Shown here piece by piece: positions 1 to 13,600 of a DNA stretch of 64,000 nucleotides (positions are counted from its first letter, which is position 1; every line of letters starts with the position of its first letter). The stretch covers positions 9,128,001 to 9,192,000 of the forward strand of contig OX387201.1 of the NCBI GenBank assembly GCA_947561715.1, written 5' to 3'. The stretch comes from Ascidia mentula (lineage: Eukaryota; Chordata; Ascidiacea; Phlebobranchia; Ascidiidae). The position numbers and the translations under genes are program-made. Below the pieces are notes generated by a model, which searched no databases, had not been told where the DNA came from, and saw nothing but the letters and a program-made list of their open reading frames with translations.

Positions 1-587
1 CGCTACACTAGGACAAGTGACGTCTACGCTATACTGTGTGTTTCGCTACTGGTTTTAACTTACATTGCAGTGTTCGCTTAAATATTCAACAAAAACTACA
101 CTTCAGTTAAATAGGCACAAATTAGTAACTCCCAACAAGCGATTGTCACGCGAAATTGCTCCAAAACAAATTACATTGGAAGAATGAATGAATGATTGCT
201 GTGGTCAATTAAAGTTTTGGTGAAAGATGTTTTTTTTCTGGTGCAATGTGACATTGATGGTGAAATTTGGAAAGCAGGTGAACATCATACATTCCAAAAT
301 ACCCTTGTAACTACAGGTATAGGTGGATTTTATTAAAGATGAAAAGTGGTAAAGGCAAAGTAGGTCAAACCCACGTTTCCAAATTAAAAACCAGCTACAA
401 ATTAATCTGTGAATTTCCATTCCAACGACTACAACGAAGTCAACAAGCACATAGAGTTACCACACCAGTTCTGCAATCGATCAACCCAATTATACCAGCG
501 AGCACACGCTACGATTGGACGTGCGAGACAATCAGTGGCTATCTAAGCAAAATCACCGCAACAGAAGCGGGAATTGCGCTAAGAAAC

Positions 588-3500
588 CTTGCTGCTGCGT
601 CCGCTTATCGTCCAGACGACGGGAGGAGCGCTTGGCCTCAACGCTCATAACGGCCCTGTTGAGGAGCTCAAGCGAGCCGGCATGCATAAGGATGCCGGCT
701 GTTAGGCCTGGCTCTACAAGGCGGGAGAGGCGAGCTTGGCTGCGCCGTGTGCCAGTCACATTGTGCTCGTGTTCTTCGGGCTCCGCTGTGGCGGAGTGGC
801 AGCGTCGCGAAACTCCCAGTGGAGGACTGAGCAGCACGGGCGCTGGCTCTGCGTCGACAAGCCGATTTGCTTTTAAGAGAAGATAGGAGACTATATAGCA
901 TCCCCCACAAGGCGGAATGGCGAAAAGGGAGTGTAGGACACGTAGAAGAACAGCGCGTGCATCTTTTTGAGTGAGAATGGCTTATGACTGACGCGCATGC
1001 AAGTACCACACACTAAGACAAAAAACACGTCAACGACAAGAAACTTACCCAGGGCAACTGGAGGAAATGCTGTAAACTCCTGCAAAACAACACACGAAAG
1101 TCAGAACTAGTAGAAAAAAACATTTACGAAACACCAGCCTCCGATGTGGCGAAATAACCACCACAACCCGACAAGCGGTTATCCGCAATGTTGGATGGAA
1201 AAAAATAGGAGCGGTCCGTGCAATTATGATAGTTTTGAGTTAAAATTGGCACAAAAAACGTTAGGTCCGCGTTCACACCGAGGTTTAGGATATGTTGTGG
1301 TAATATTTGGTTAAAGCACGATGATAAACAATAACAAGGTGCAAATAAAACCACGGGCTAGCAAGCGATGGGAGTGTATTGGAATGTTTCGTTGCCACCG
1401 ATCAATCACAAGTGCAAACGGTTAAGACAAGGTTTTATACGAAAAGTAAACTATAGATAAATGCATGCAAAAACGAAAAGTAGGTTGAATCAATTTCTGC
1501 TCGATTTGGATTAAATTGCGCGATGCAAAATGCACAAAAAGAAAGCCGCATGTTGTCTACCACAATCTGGTTGCTTGCAAGCTGGCGACGGGTTAGAGAC
1601 TTCATAAGCACGCACGTGCGCGCCTTGAAGCGATTTAAAATGGCAAACTGTTAAAAAATGGACATGAAGCCCGTACGGTGAGTATGGATGCTGAGTGATC
1701 AAAAGGATGCAGCAATGTCATGTTTTCATTATTCTCGTATCAAAAGGTAATATGTAAAATAAACAAAAGCAACGTCAGCCCAAAGCAAAGCGTGTAAGGA
1801 ACGTACTGGGCCTTGGTCCGACATAGCGGGTGCAATGCTGTGAATACTGAGGCTCGGCTGGGACGAGGAGCGCGGTCGTTGCAACGTGGTAAACTGTTCA
1901 CCCTGCTACGCAAAGAAACAAAACGCCAAGTGTGAAAAAGTGGGTAAGGAATTCGCTCCGGGCTTGGAAAGAAGAGTCTTCTGGTTCATCTGGCCAGGTT
2001 TCTTTTTGAAACGGGTTTCGTATTTCTTCGCTTTGCTCGGAATTTAGACCTACAAGCGTCATCAACCAAGCACAGAAAACTCCCCACTTTCGTAGGGTTA
2101 CAGGATTTTCAGTTTGGAGCATGTTAGTGGGTGGCAAGAAGTTGCGATTTTCACTTCGTGGCGGTAGTATATAGGCAGTGAAACTTAATGGATTAGTAAA
2201 CAATAGTTGGATTTTGTTTACTTATAAGGGCTTGCCAAAGAAAATGGTTGCCTTGTTTTCATAGGTTTTACTATAAAATAAAATTTTAACTAAAAAGGGA
2301 CAATTGACACTCTGGGGAATAGAAGTTAAGTTCCATGACCCTTGTTTAATCAGCAGCTGAGTATTAACAGTGGTTATGCAGCTAAAATGGTTTATCTGTT
2401 AATTACCAGCCGTTTACAGCCTCCCTTAATCAGATAACAGCACTATAAAAAAAACAAGACTTTCGGGGGTGTTATGGGGTTGCCAGAGGCGTCGTGAGCG
2501 CCGTTAGGAACGGAAATGAAAACAGGTCAAAACAGGGTTGGGGTTAAAAACACGCCAGCTAGTTAGTTTGCACTCAAGGACTTACCCCGTTGTTTGAGTT
2601 CCATGAGCCCATTTCCGTAGGAGTGTGCGGGGAATCAGGGGAAGGACTCTGAGGACGAATCTTCTCCCTGCGAATTTAAGCGGAGTTTAGAACAGTTAAT
2701 AAACGTATACTGTATATGCACTGTAGCAGTTTGTCAAGAATAATTGATAAACTGGGAATAAGGACAAGGTCTATCATATTCCATATCTTAGTACCGTCAT
2801 GATTAAAATAATACCGATGCCATGATTCCATATACGGTTGTGTAGAGTGTACATTTGTGGTTCCTGTTGTATTAATTTGCTGAATCGTGCCAAAGCAATG
2901 ATTATTCTAGCTGCAACGATTATTTTCATCCTGTCCTTCATGCCTTTGAATCATTAAGACGCCGATGACGAAGTCACCGGCAATATTAGGCCAGCACGTC
3001 AACTTTACATTTTTGTTCATGCTGGGTCATTTCACGCTTGATGATCATTGTAAAAACCCGAGCATTAATGTATTGATTGCTAAATCGTTTTTCGCTTTGC
3101 AGTTGGCCGAAAATGCAACATGGACGGCACCCAAATGTGTACATGCGCACATCGGTCTCTTGCAAAGGGCGAGCGATTATGAGCACGGACCTTGCCCTTT
3201 TGAGGGAATTAACCAGCTATCGATCACAAATTAGCCCCAACCCGTTGCCTGCCACCGACTCGAACAAACAAACAACAGACGCATATGGAAACGTACCGCA
3301 CGGCGTAATGCGATGTGCGCGCTTTAAAGCGAGGGCTGCGAGAGTGTTTATGAGGGTTGTAAACAGCCGGTGCCCATTATGGTTTTGCACCGGGATCTAT
3401 GTGATATCGAGGTCAATATCGGGCCAGTGAATGCATTAAGTGCAAGGCCCCGTTTAAGGTGCGTTATGCAGCGCGTGTCTGCCTTCTATTTATAGTCGCA

Positions 3501-6500
3501 GGTTGAAATAACGTCAAGGGGCGCAGTTCGAGCTATCCTTTTAGGGAAATCTAAATACAGGTGCATTAGCAATGTCTGTTCGCTCACAAGAGACCTCATA
3601 CAACTACATGTACAGAAGGTCACAACAAAACGTGATAGTGCATTGCATACTATTGAATGCATAATAACAACGTGTGCCAAGGTAGCGCATATATAATACT
3701 ATTGCGTACTTGTTAAAACGACTTACGTGCGTGAATGTAACGCAATACGAAGTATACTGCAAACCCCATTTGTTATCGTATTCAACAACAGCACAAAAAG
3801 AACCAAAATCTACCTCCACCAGTCCAGAACCCTAACACCTGTGCATTTTACTCAATTTGCGACAGCATCGCCTTTCTGGCATACTAAACAAGTTAAATGC
3901 CCCAACAGATGCTTTACCGGAGAAATTTCAACAAAAACGCACGACGTCACTTACTCGAGTTTCATCATTTGACCGCGGGTTATGCAGAAATCCGGCACGT
4001 CACTGATGCATCTCTGGTGGAGTTTAAATCCACACATGCGGCACGTGACTCCCTGGAAGAGGATTCTCCGACATCTGTCGCAGTAAGTTAACGCGAAGAA
4101 GGTCTTCCTCACCTGCGAACAAAAACCAGCGGTGTTTGATAACAGACTGCACGGGTTCGTTAACTTTTGATCTTTTTTTATTTAGTAACAACGCTCCACA
4201 GTGAGGTAACCTCCCTTGGTCTGCACGTTTAGTTTAATTTGTATGCAAGTAAGTTGTTTTCCTACAATGGTTCATTGAATGTGCGATCGTTTTACAGAAT
4301 GGAAAATCAAATTAAAATACATTTTTGTGGTTTTCGACCTTGAAACCATTACAATAAGCTCTGGAAGGTCCCGCAAATATCCACCCAAAAAACGAAATTT
4401 CCCAGGGATTAGGTTCAAGACACGCTTCGTTGCCTACGAAGGTGATTTCCCTTCCGTTTAGCAGGGGCGGAAAGTACGCAGACATCATACGCTGCGAGAT
4501 ACCTCGCTCCTGGTTGGATTGTGTGTCAAGCGGAATTCATTGAATTCCGATCGTAGTTAGCGAGAATATCCATGGGAACATACAAGCACAGAGACAACGT
4601 TGCATTCCAACGTAAAGTACCGACGATGGTGTGAAGCCTACTAGGCCACAAATGGGATAGCGATGAGGTGCAAATGACCCAACAGCACGCACAAATTCGT
4701 TTGTTTTGTTGACAGACGACATAGTTGGGGGTAAATACAGTACATTAACGCGATCCAAAACCACGCTGTGAAAATATGTTACATTTCAGTTTGTTTAAAT
4801 CGAATTGTCTCCAGTATTACTTGTATTAATTTGCTCAAAACTACATGAAATTGAATGTTAATGGATCAGGTCAGACACAACCCTGAGTGTTTTTCAAAAA
4901 ATAAACGAATCAAACGTTCAGAAAAATAGTTTGGTCCACAGTTAGCACAACAAAATCAACAGCCTGAAAAAAGAGGGATGTTTACTTACAAAATTGTGGC
5001 TGGCCTGGAGAATCCGAGTGGATTTTTTGAAACTCTTGTTCTCCGTTCTCAGTTCCAACTCAAAGTCAGCCAGCTCACCTGAGTCAATGCTCCACTCAAT
5101 GTGTTCACTGAAAGACATCACACAATTATGATAAATTAATCAATCACAGTTGTAAACTCCACTAATTTACTCTCCCTAAGTGGTTTCAAAGCCCTTATAT
5201 TCCATTCATAAGTTGCAATATGCATAGAACATAAAGAAACCAGCACGTACATACAACAAAAGGCTATAAAGCAATGTGTACGTTATAAATTACCTGTCTT
5301 GACATAGGGTAAACAGCAAGGAATTTTAAAGGCCAGAAAAGCTTCCTTATATATACCATTAGCGACTTACTCTGTTCCAAATTTGTACACGCTGCACTGA
5401 TCCAGTTTATCTCTCAAACTTTTCAATCTCGAAGATCGAAGCAAAACATCTGACAATCGTTTTCCCGGTATAGCACCAACCTACATAATAGGTGTTTAAT
5501 TAAACCAAACCATTGTTTAAGTAAGTATGAATAAATATGTTGCGATTTAACAACATAAGTACATTTCTTCTGATTTCAAATCACTTTGACCAAAACCTTT
5601 GATAAAATTATTCTTTGGTTTTTACAGATCTATATATTTTATTGTGTTGTGGGGAAGTTTTTAGTTTCATTGTTAGCAATGAATACAATTTTGGTCCTAA
5701 TTAAAAAACAGAAGTAACCCATATTTTGGAATGTTTACATATATATATAATCGCCTGTCAGATATAATTTTTCTGGGCATATATATTCTATTACTTAGAT
5801 AATGATTCCAACAATAAACTAACACTTGTGATTTTTGTGTGCTATAAAATCATAGACTTTAAATGATTTTTCTCAATAATTTCAACAATATTGTACACAT
5901 TATCATTGCTTTATAAGCACTATGGTATGTGTAAATAGTTTTTGCCACTCTGCCCGTAGACACAACACATTCACACAACTAGCACTTGTGCATGCAAGGC
6001 AACACCACTGAATGCAATATATTGTATTATTATTAAGCAATGACATCAGGTGGGTGACTCACTGTGGTTTTTCCATTGGGTAAGTAGATACGAATTCTTC
6101 CAACAGGTTTGTCACCTTTACTGCTTGAGGCTGGTTGGTTGGGAGACTGTGGTGCATTAGATGCACTCAAATCACCACCGGCTGGGTGAAAACAAGCAAT
6201 TGTTGTATTGTCATAGGTGTTGCATGCACAACTATCATTTGTATCTTGTCACTGAATTCAATTGTAATGTCAAACTCAAATTGGTCAAGCACTTTTAGTT
6301 GTGTATTACTTACCGTGCACCAACAGATATACCAATCAAAATGAACTTTGGTTTCAACACAATTCTTAATACTTCGGAAAATATGCCACTACATGTATTC
6401 ATCTACTATACAGCTTATGGTCAAAACATACTGTTTGCAGAGGCGTATACAGAATTTGTATTGTTAAGTTGCATTTATATACTTTTTTAAATGATTTGTA

Positions 6501-7644
6501 GTGAGATGAGTCCACCTTTACTCAGCCCAACAGTAACAAACATTTTTTTCACCTGAACTACTTGGTTGTCCATTTTGTGGGGTCCCCACAGGCCCAGGAA
6601 AGAAGTGCGGCATTGGGGCATTAGGTGAATACTGCGCATTGTAATTGGAGTTGATTGGAGCTTGTTCCAATTGTTCTAAAATGTCTGTCAGGCTCTCCAA
6701 GCGCTTCTGGTGCTCATCCAAGCGAACCGTCAAGTCATTGTATTCCTGTAACAACAAAAAGGGCATTATGGGATCAAGTATATTTGTTTAAACATAATGC
6801 AATTTCATGATCATTGTGGTCAACACCAAAACAAGTTAAATGAATCGGACTATACAAAGTTAAAGCATTTTTAGGATTATTAAACTAGCAGAAACATACA
6901 CGAAAGTAGACATCACATCTTGATGAGTCTTTTTATAACAATTATCACAGAAACATACAGTCTGTATCGCTTATCCATAGTAACATTAAACAGACTATGC
7001 AAATACGTGTCATGGTAAAAGTAAATGTTTGTTATCAGTAGTTTTTTAAAAATGGCACAGTCCAAACATCTATTTACATGTAAATTTTCCTATTTCCCCA
7101 CAAGCTATTCCTATAAGTAGCTCACACAACAAACATAAAAGTTTTATTTAGAAATTTATTTGAAAAACATAATCTACAATAAAAGCCCTCGCAGCTAACA
7201 TCATCTATATATATACATGATATTAATGTCAATGCTCTACCACTTGACCTACCTCAAAATATATCGATGGGGGATTCTTTTTTCCACCGAACTCTTGATT
7301 AAGTTTTGTAATGGAGTGCTTTGTAATGTCGATAATATGCTTGAGATTTAAAATCTAAAAAAAGGCTAATATGTTACACATATTATCTGGATAATATCAA
7401 TGAAAATATGCACAGCAGTGTGACTGTTAACAGCAACAATTCAATACAAAAACACTACAGTGTAACTAAAACACCATGCAAACAGAAGAAACAAGTCTGG
7501 CATACAAGAAGCAAGAGAATGGTTCTTGCAATTTTGACCAGTTAAAGTTTGCATGATAAAAAAGTAACTTACATCTTCTTTGATCTTTCTGGGGTCACTT
7601 TCATGCCCATTGTCAGGATTCATCTTTACAGTGGCAGCAGGCAT
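588..7644 (-). CDS. RAF: RAF serine/threonine kinase, B-Raf type (5' part; kinase domain off the left edge)
   Basis: Ras effector and MAP3K of the ERK cascade. Coding exons read on the minus strand are 7573-7644, 7253-7354, 6553-6745, 6063-6181, 5371-5480, 4990-5107, 3955-4112, 2586-2667, 1807-1902 and 1049-1079, all GT-AG and phase-consistent. A further exon at about 588-848 is phase-compatible but uncertain. The BRS-like segment typical of B-Raf spans residues ~25-85 (FGGKKNPPSIYFEEY). The Ras-binding domain is ~149-225 and begins GRIRIYLPNGKTT. The C1 domain is 236-281 with the complete pattern H236-x12-C249-x2-C252-x9-C262-x2-C265-x4-H270-x2-C273-x7-C281. RPRSSSQP at ~327-334 gives a mode-1 14-3-3 site (RSxSxP, S332). 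The start is the first ATG, followed by 24 codons in exon 1; an internal ATG at codon 8 is an alternative. No kinase motifs are seen, so catalysis is encoded left of position 1. Identification of exons through 14-3-3 is firm; the last exon is weak. Confidence 0.93.
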
Positions 7645-10600
7645 TTACAAACTGAAGGGATGAGAATGTCAAACAAATTGTTTGTGGTTGCATAAACTCT
7701 ATTTTTGCTCAAAACCTACTAAGTGGTAATACAAAAGATAAAACCTGCAAACAGAAAAGAAGCAGTATTTTCATTTGGTAGGAAACAGAGTGTTTTGTCA
7801 AAATTCTCTTTATATCTTTTTCACCACTATTATTGAATTCCGAAGCACTCAAAACGTCGAATCACAAACATGAAGGCACAAAAAACACCACAAAGTTTGC
7901 ATTTATTCAACAAAGTGTATGCGTAATTAGGCAAAATAAATTTAAGTGAGCAACCAGAAGAGTCCGTAGTCTATACTGTTGGAAAATGTATGACTCAAAA
8001 CAATTCAACACAACAAACAAAATTAAACTTCATCTATCTGTCTGTTTCCCTGTCTGAAGTTTAACCAGAAAATTTTCAAAAATGAATAACATTTCTATGT
8101 TAAGTCTAGCAGCTGCCAGCGAAGCGCACCTATTATCCATTTTTGGAACTTGTGAGGCAGAGACGCCAAACTTTTTGCTACTGCCAGTGAAAACGACAAA
8201 TCTAAAAGACTCAACAACCCGCAGATTTGCAAACTTTTCAATGTAACATTTAACGGAAAATGTGGTTGTTGACTCAACTATTGCTTTAATGTCGTATATT
8301 TTGGCATACGCGGGTAGTAGGCTAACATTTGGCAAGCGTTAATATGTCAAGCAAGCCTGTAAACAGCACAACTTTTATGCGCCTTGCCACGAAAAATTGC
8401 CATACCAAAACAGGAAAATGCGAACTATTTGTAAAATATAAATATATCCACACACAGCGGGCAAGCGAACTGTTCAAGCGTGTTCGCTTTCCGCATATTT
8501 GTATTTCGAGGTTACTTTCTATTTGCATAAATTAAAAAAAACTTCAATACACTTTTGTATTCTAGCGGCTGTGAACTTAATTTAAACAAGCCCAATTCAG
8601 ATTTTGAAACAAATAAAAAAGTATAGGCCTAATTTAGAAATATACAGGCCAGAGATTGCCTTAAATCTACAACTTGGTGTCACCGTATGTTTTCCTTAAA
8701 TTGGTATTCATTTCATAAAATAACCAACATACTTTCTGTAGTCTATTAGCGATAAACGGATCCCTTAGTTCAATAGTGCAATAAATGTTATAAAAACACT
8801 TACCTACTTGCAAACTACACTTGATTGTTTTAAGCAGTTCATGTATCATGCATCAGTAGAATTTTCTCAATTTTACCGAAGTATTGCTTTCAGACAGAGC
8901 GCAATTGCGCCACCATTCGACAAATTAAATCAGCAATAAAAGCTTCAAGTGACCATCACAAAAGTCGTTTTGTTGAGGTGTAATTCGTTGAAGAAGAAAA
9001 TATTTGAGTAAAGTAGTCACTCTAATGAAGGTGAACAATGTGGGCTGAAAGTGAAGCAAAACACAAATCCCCTGAAGGCTTGCACACTTAGTTCTAGGTG
9101 CCGCCCTAACATGGTGGGGTGGTATTTAACACTTCATTGTGGTGCAATAAGCAGGTCACGATTGGTCATTTTACTTTTAAACAGGTTATGGAGGCAAATC
9201 GACGTCATGTTCAGTTTTGCGAAGGTAAATCATGAATCTGCAAAGAGGGTGCCTATTAAAAAATAGGTGTAAATTAAATTTAGGGGCATTACAGATGTCA
9301 GAAAATCCATGTATATGACGGAATGATTTCATTGCACAAACAAAGCTTCACCGAGAAATGCCGAAACCAAAAATACTTCGAGGATTCACAATTACGACAC
9401 TATGCGTGGTCATCGTGCACGGCCATAAGTTAAAGTTTGGTCGTGACACGACAGCAATAATTTAAAAATTACGTAAAAACATGAATGCACATGAGGACAT
9501 ATTTTCAGCACTTTCAGTCACCACAGAACCTGTTTAAAATGCATGGTTGTTGGTGGCGTAAGACCTGGCCGAAAATCAGCTCGTTTTCATTGCCGGAGGG
9601 TGTTGTTTCATGAAGCAAAGAAAAAAGTCCGCTTGTCATGCAGGTTTAAAATTTCACGTTTAAGTTTCAAAGATCGGCAATACTTTCAACGATCGGCAAT
9701 ACAGTTATCATTTGCAGAAGGTTACATTAATAACATGAAAATTGTGGAAACTGGCAGCTATTTTTGTGACGAGTCTTAAACGAAAACAGATCGACCTGAT
9801 TGCTTACATCAAATATCCCATGTCATGGTGAACGATTTTGACGGCTTTTAACAACTTTTCTAACCCAAAGAATTATTCCAAACAACCGTTAGCTGACTGT
9901 CTGTGGGATATTGCGACCAACCTTTAAAGCTTAAACCATCACAGGTTAAATTAAGGTGCAAAACGACCCCTGTTGCTATTTGCGTTTGAAGCAAATTGTC
10001 ATTAGAACAACATTTTTGTTTTGTCATATTTTTTGTATGTGTTTGGATGAACAAAAGTATGAACAAAACTGAAATACACTTTCTACAGATTGGACATTTT
10101 TACGAGATAATTACAATAATATATTTCGTAAGACAATAAATTTACAAAAATAATGAGACACCTGAACGTGTATTCTCCATTTCTTCACTGAACGTGTATT
10201 CTCCATTAACGGGTGCCAACCCTACAAATATAGTGATTTTAATAGGTAAGTTAAAACATTTTTGGTTGTTATATGGATCGTTTCTTTGAATACTTTGGCT
10301 GGTAATCTAGCACCCAAACATTACATATAAATACCCTATTCTCAATTAAAATTAAAATATATACAAAGAAAACCTATCTTAAGTGGTTTATATTGCAAAT
10401 TTTGTTTTAACACAACATACTACAGAGACCGTACACATGCTCGTTTTATATGTTGCATTTGGGTTGTTTCCTGCATTCTTAAATTTTATGTAACCACTGT
10501 AATTACTGTTTCATTGCAATCGTTGTTTTTCTCCATACGACTTTAATAAAGAACAAACAACGTTCGAAACCGAAAAAATAGGATTAGGTTCAAGTTCGGT

Positions 10601-13600
10601 ATGTGTTTATCGAACAGTCAGTCCCGAATGAAAATAGTTGTTAAATTTAATAGATCAGTTCAAAAGTTAATTCAAAAAGTTAGTGTTTCTGCAGTCGGAG
10701 ATGGTTTTGACGGCAAAAAAGGTCAACTTAGTTTCATATTTTTTGTAGTTTTTTTTCGGGTGCATTTAAAAAATATGTAGTAAAATTATGAATAATTCAT
10801 ATGTTGCGCCAAAAAATTGAACTGCTTATTGAGAAATGACAACAGCGAAAGCTAGCTGACCAAGTAAAGTTAGCTAAACATGTGTTCAATCAGATCACAT
10901 CCAAAATCTCAAAAAACAAATTTGTTATTATTTAATTGGTTTCAGAAATACCACATGGTACACGATTGGGATCTTTTTTTAAGTTGGAAAAAGTTATTCG
11001 AATCGCTGCCCTGTTCTTCCCCCCCAAAAGTTTCCTTTTGTCAAGTTCAAATACATGCCGTCAAAAAGAAAAAAAAATTTCCATTGCATAAATTAATAAG
11101 CTCATTCAATGTCCTCGTCACCAGTGGCGTAAAGTATTTCAATAATAAGTTTAGATTGGTGTGGTTTTGAGTTACTTGGAAGAAAACAATGCCCAAGACA
11201 CGAATAAGATGACAAATTCAAAAGAATTACGTTAAATACTGGTGTAGGCTAACAAAAAAGTCAAAATAACCTTCTTTTTCTCCAAATCCGTTGACTAAAA
11301 TGCACATGTTGTACGTTGCACTAATACTAATTTCTCAAAGTAAAAGACATTCGCTCATCGCTTAATTTTTTAATTTTGTTAAATTTTGTCTCATTTAAAT
11401 TTTGCTACAGAAGGTAAATATGGATATACTCTACATATTTTGAAGAATTGTATAAGTTTCCTAGCTTGACAAAATCTACGAGCAGAGCTGGTATATGCAA
11501 GTTATTACTTCTAGAAGTAGAACTGTGATTACAGTAGTTGTGTACCGAGCAACCAATCAGGCGGAATATGCTGTCAGTTGCTGTGCAACTCAGTCACGTT
11601 TGATTGCCGAATTAGTTGCTGTCCAACTCGAGCAGATGCACAAACTTGCTTTCATAAGTTTGTGGCAGTATCGCTCACCGTTAGATTGGGCATATCACAC
11701 TAAGATCTGGCAACAATGGATAGGTATTTTAATGCTTATATGATACAAAGGCATTAACATAAAATATGCACGAAATTTAAACATGAGCATTTGGTTTCAA
11801 AAAAATCATTATACTACAGCAAAGCTTAGAAATCATTTGGGTTTGTAAATAGCCAATTTTGTCTTTGTCAGTGTTTTTTTCGCGAACTGGTAAACTAGTA
11901 AGCCTTGCCTAATGAATACACAGTCATAAACCACACGAGCAAAACTGCCAATCTGCAAAGTCACGCATGCGGTAACATCATCGGTACTCATAAGTTAATT
12001 GTAGCTGGACTTGCTCACATATGACGATCAGCAACATTGCGGATTGGTTTAGCAGACAACTGTCGGAAGTGTCCCTTAGCTTCCTTTTTGTACACGATTA
12101 CAGTTTCTTCCTCGTGCACACCAATCCAGTAAGCCGGACCCATGAGACTCTTTATGGCATAAATTACGACCCTAAATTACAATGCTTCATGCAACCGTAC
12201 TTGGACACGTGGTGATACGGTTGCTCATGCGAAACTTGGGGAAAATAACAGGTCTTTCATAGAGGCCTGGCGTGGTAAATCGTTTGGGACGGCGAAGCCT
12301 TGCAAAATCCAGTACTAAACAAGAATATGGCCATTGGTTAATAATTTATAACAGGGACGTTTGTGAACTTCGACGCCCGATGGCGGTTAGAGGCACCCAG
12401 TTTAACACCACAATATGAGCTGTACACTTAAACGCCAGTTACAGCACCAAACAACTGGGAATATAGAACATTCCTTTGAGAGTGACTTTACGGAGATGGA
12501 AGCTTCAAAAACACAGTCCGAACGATGCAGATGGCCTCCGGCATATTGCTGTCGCTATATCATCTCACCACGTTTTATGCACTGTTTCATCGCAAACAAG
12601 ATAGAAAGAACTTTCTTGTTGATCGCGTATCTGGCCTTGCTGGGTATGTGATGCGTTGACCAGTCAAGCGAAGCGCTGTCTTTCTGTTAGGCACAAAACT
12701 ATTTCACTAGTACTTTTCAACCTGTAGTTTCTAAATCTCCTGGGTTTTGCTTCATCCGGCTCTCAAAATTGGCGAATTGTCACAGACATGTAAAGACTGG
12801 TACCATTTATGCCTTAACAACTATTTTGGTTTTATAACATGACTAGAGCTGATTGAATGGGTTGTGAGAAAAACATCTTTGCGACGATTCACATGGAAGT
12901 TTTGTCAACGTTGAACAACTTGTTGAATGTGAGTTTTTTTTGTTTGTTTTCCATTTTAGTTCAATTGAAAAATCGTTTTTCGGTAAGTGGCTTTCGTAAG
13001 GGCGAAAAGGTGCTCCGACAAATTCGGAAAAACTTACATTATTGTTTTGAATGTGTTTGTCAGCGCCAAGAAGGCACTGCGTTTAGTTATGTAGATAGTA
13101 GGAAAACAACACTCGAAACTTAGGAGGTGCTCGTTTTGTGTTAAAGCTGCCTGATGACTACTTCAGGGACCCGACTCCTTCAGCACCATAGGAAAGTTAC
13201 GCACCCGCACTGCGCACACACGCGCGCAGCAGCACGCACTTCTCCACGAATGCTTACAACAAGCACACAACCCAGCACGCTTTATAATGATCGCACGCCA
13301 GCCAATCCAGCCCAACCCAAGCGAAACGCCTGTCTGCGAGACACCGCACACAGCACGATGTTGCTTGTGTAAAATTCAACCAAAACGTCGAAAGTCGCCA
13401 GATTTTAGATGCCTTTTGAATGAGTAATTTTGACCGGGCTGCCCGTTTTTACACACGGACGCGAAGTTCCAAGGTTACACAACATACTGTGATGATTTTG
13501 TCGAAATTCGGGCGTTTGGTGTAAAGATTCAAAGAGTTTCGTTGAAGTGCCTAGCGCCTATGCTCCGCCAGACGGATTCCTCTCTGTCGCATGGTACTCA

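Noticed and set aside
1898..2203. Minus-strand open frame (contains ETWPDEPEDSSFQARSEF) as a RAF exon
   Set aside because: Its reading frame does not match the phase-0 junctions of the flanking RAF exons, and no suitable donor follows; the 1807-1902 exon in another frame carries the 14-3-3 site.
8030..8335. 101-codon minus-strand open frame as a small gene
   Set aside because: Another open frame overlaps it in the same region, no family or splice support was seen, and it lies in a gene-free interval where such frames are expected by chance.
13154..13372. Thr/Arg/Pro-rich open frame as a protein
   Set aside because: Open on both strands because of local GC-rich composition; more likely promoter-type sequence.
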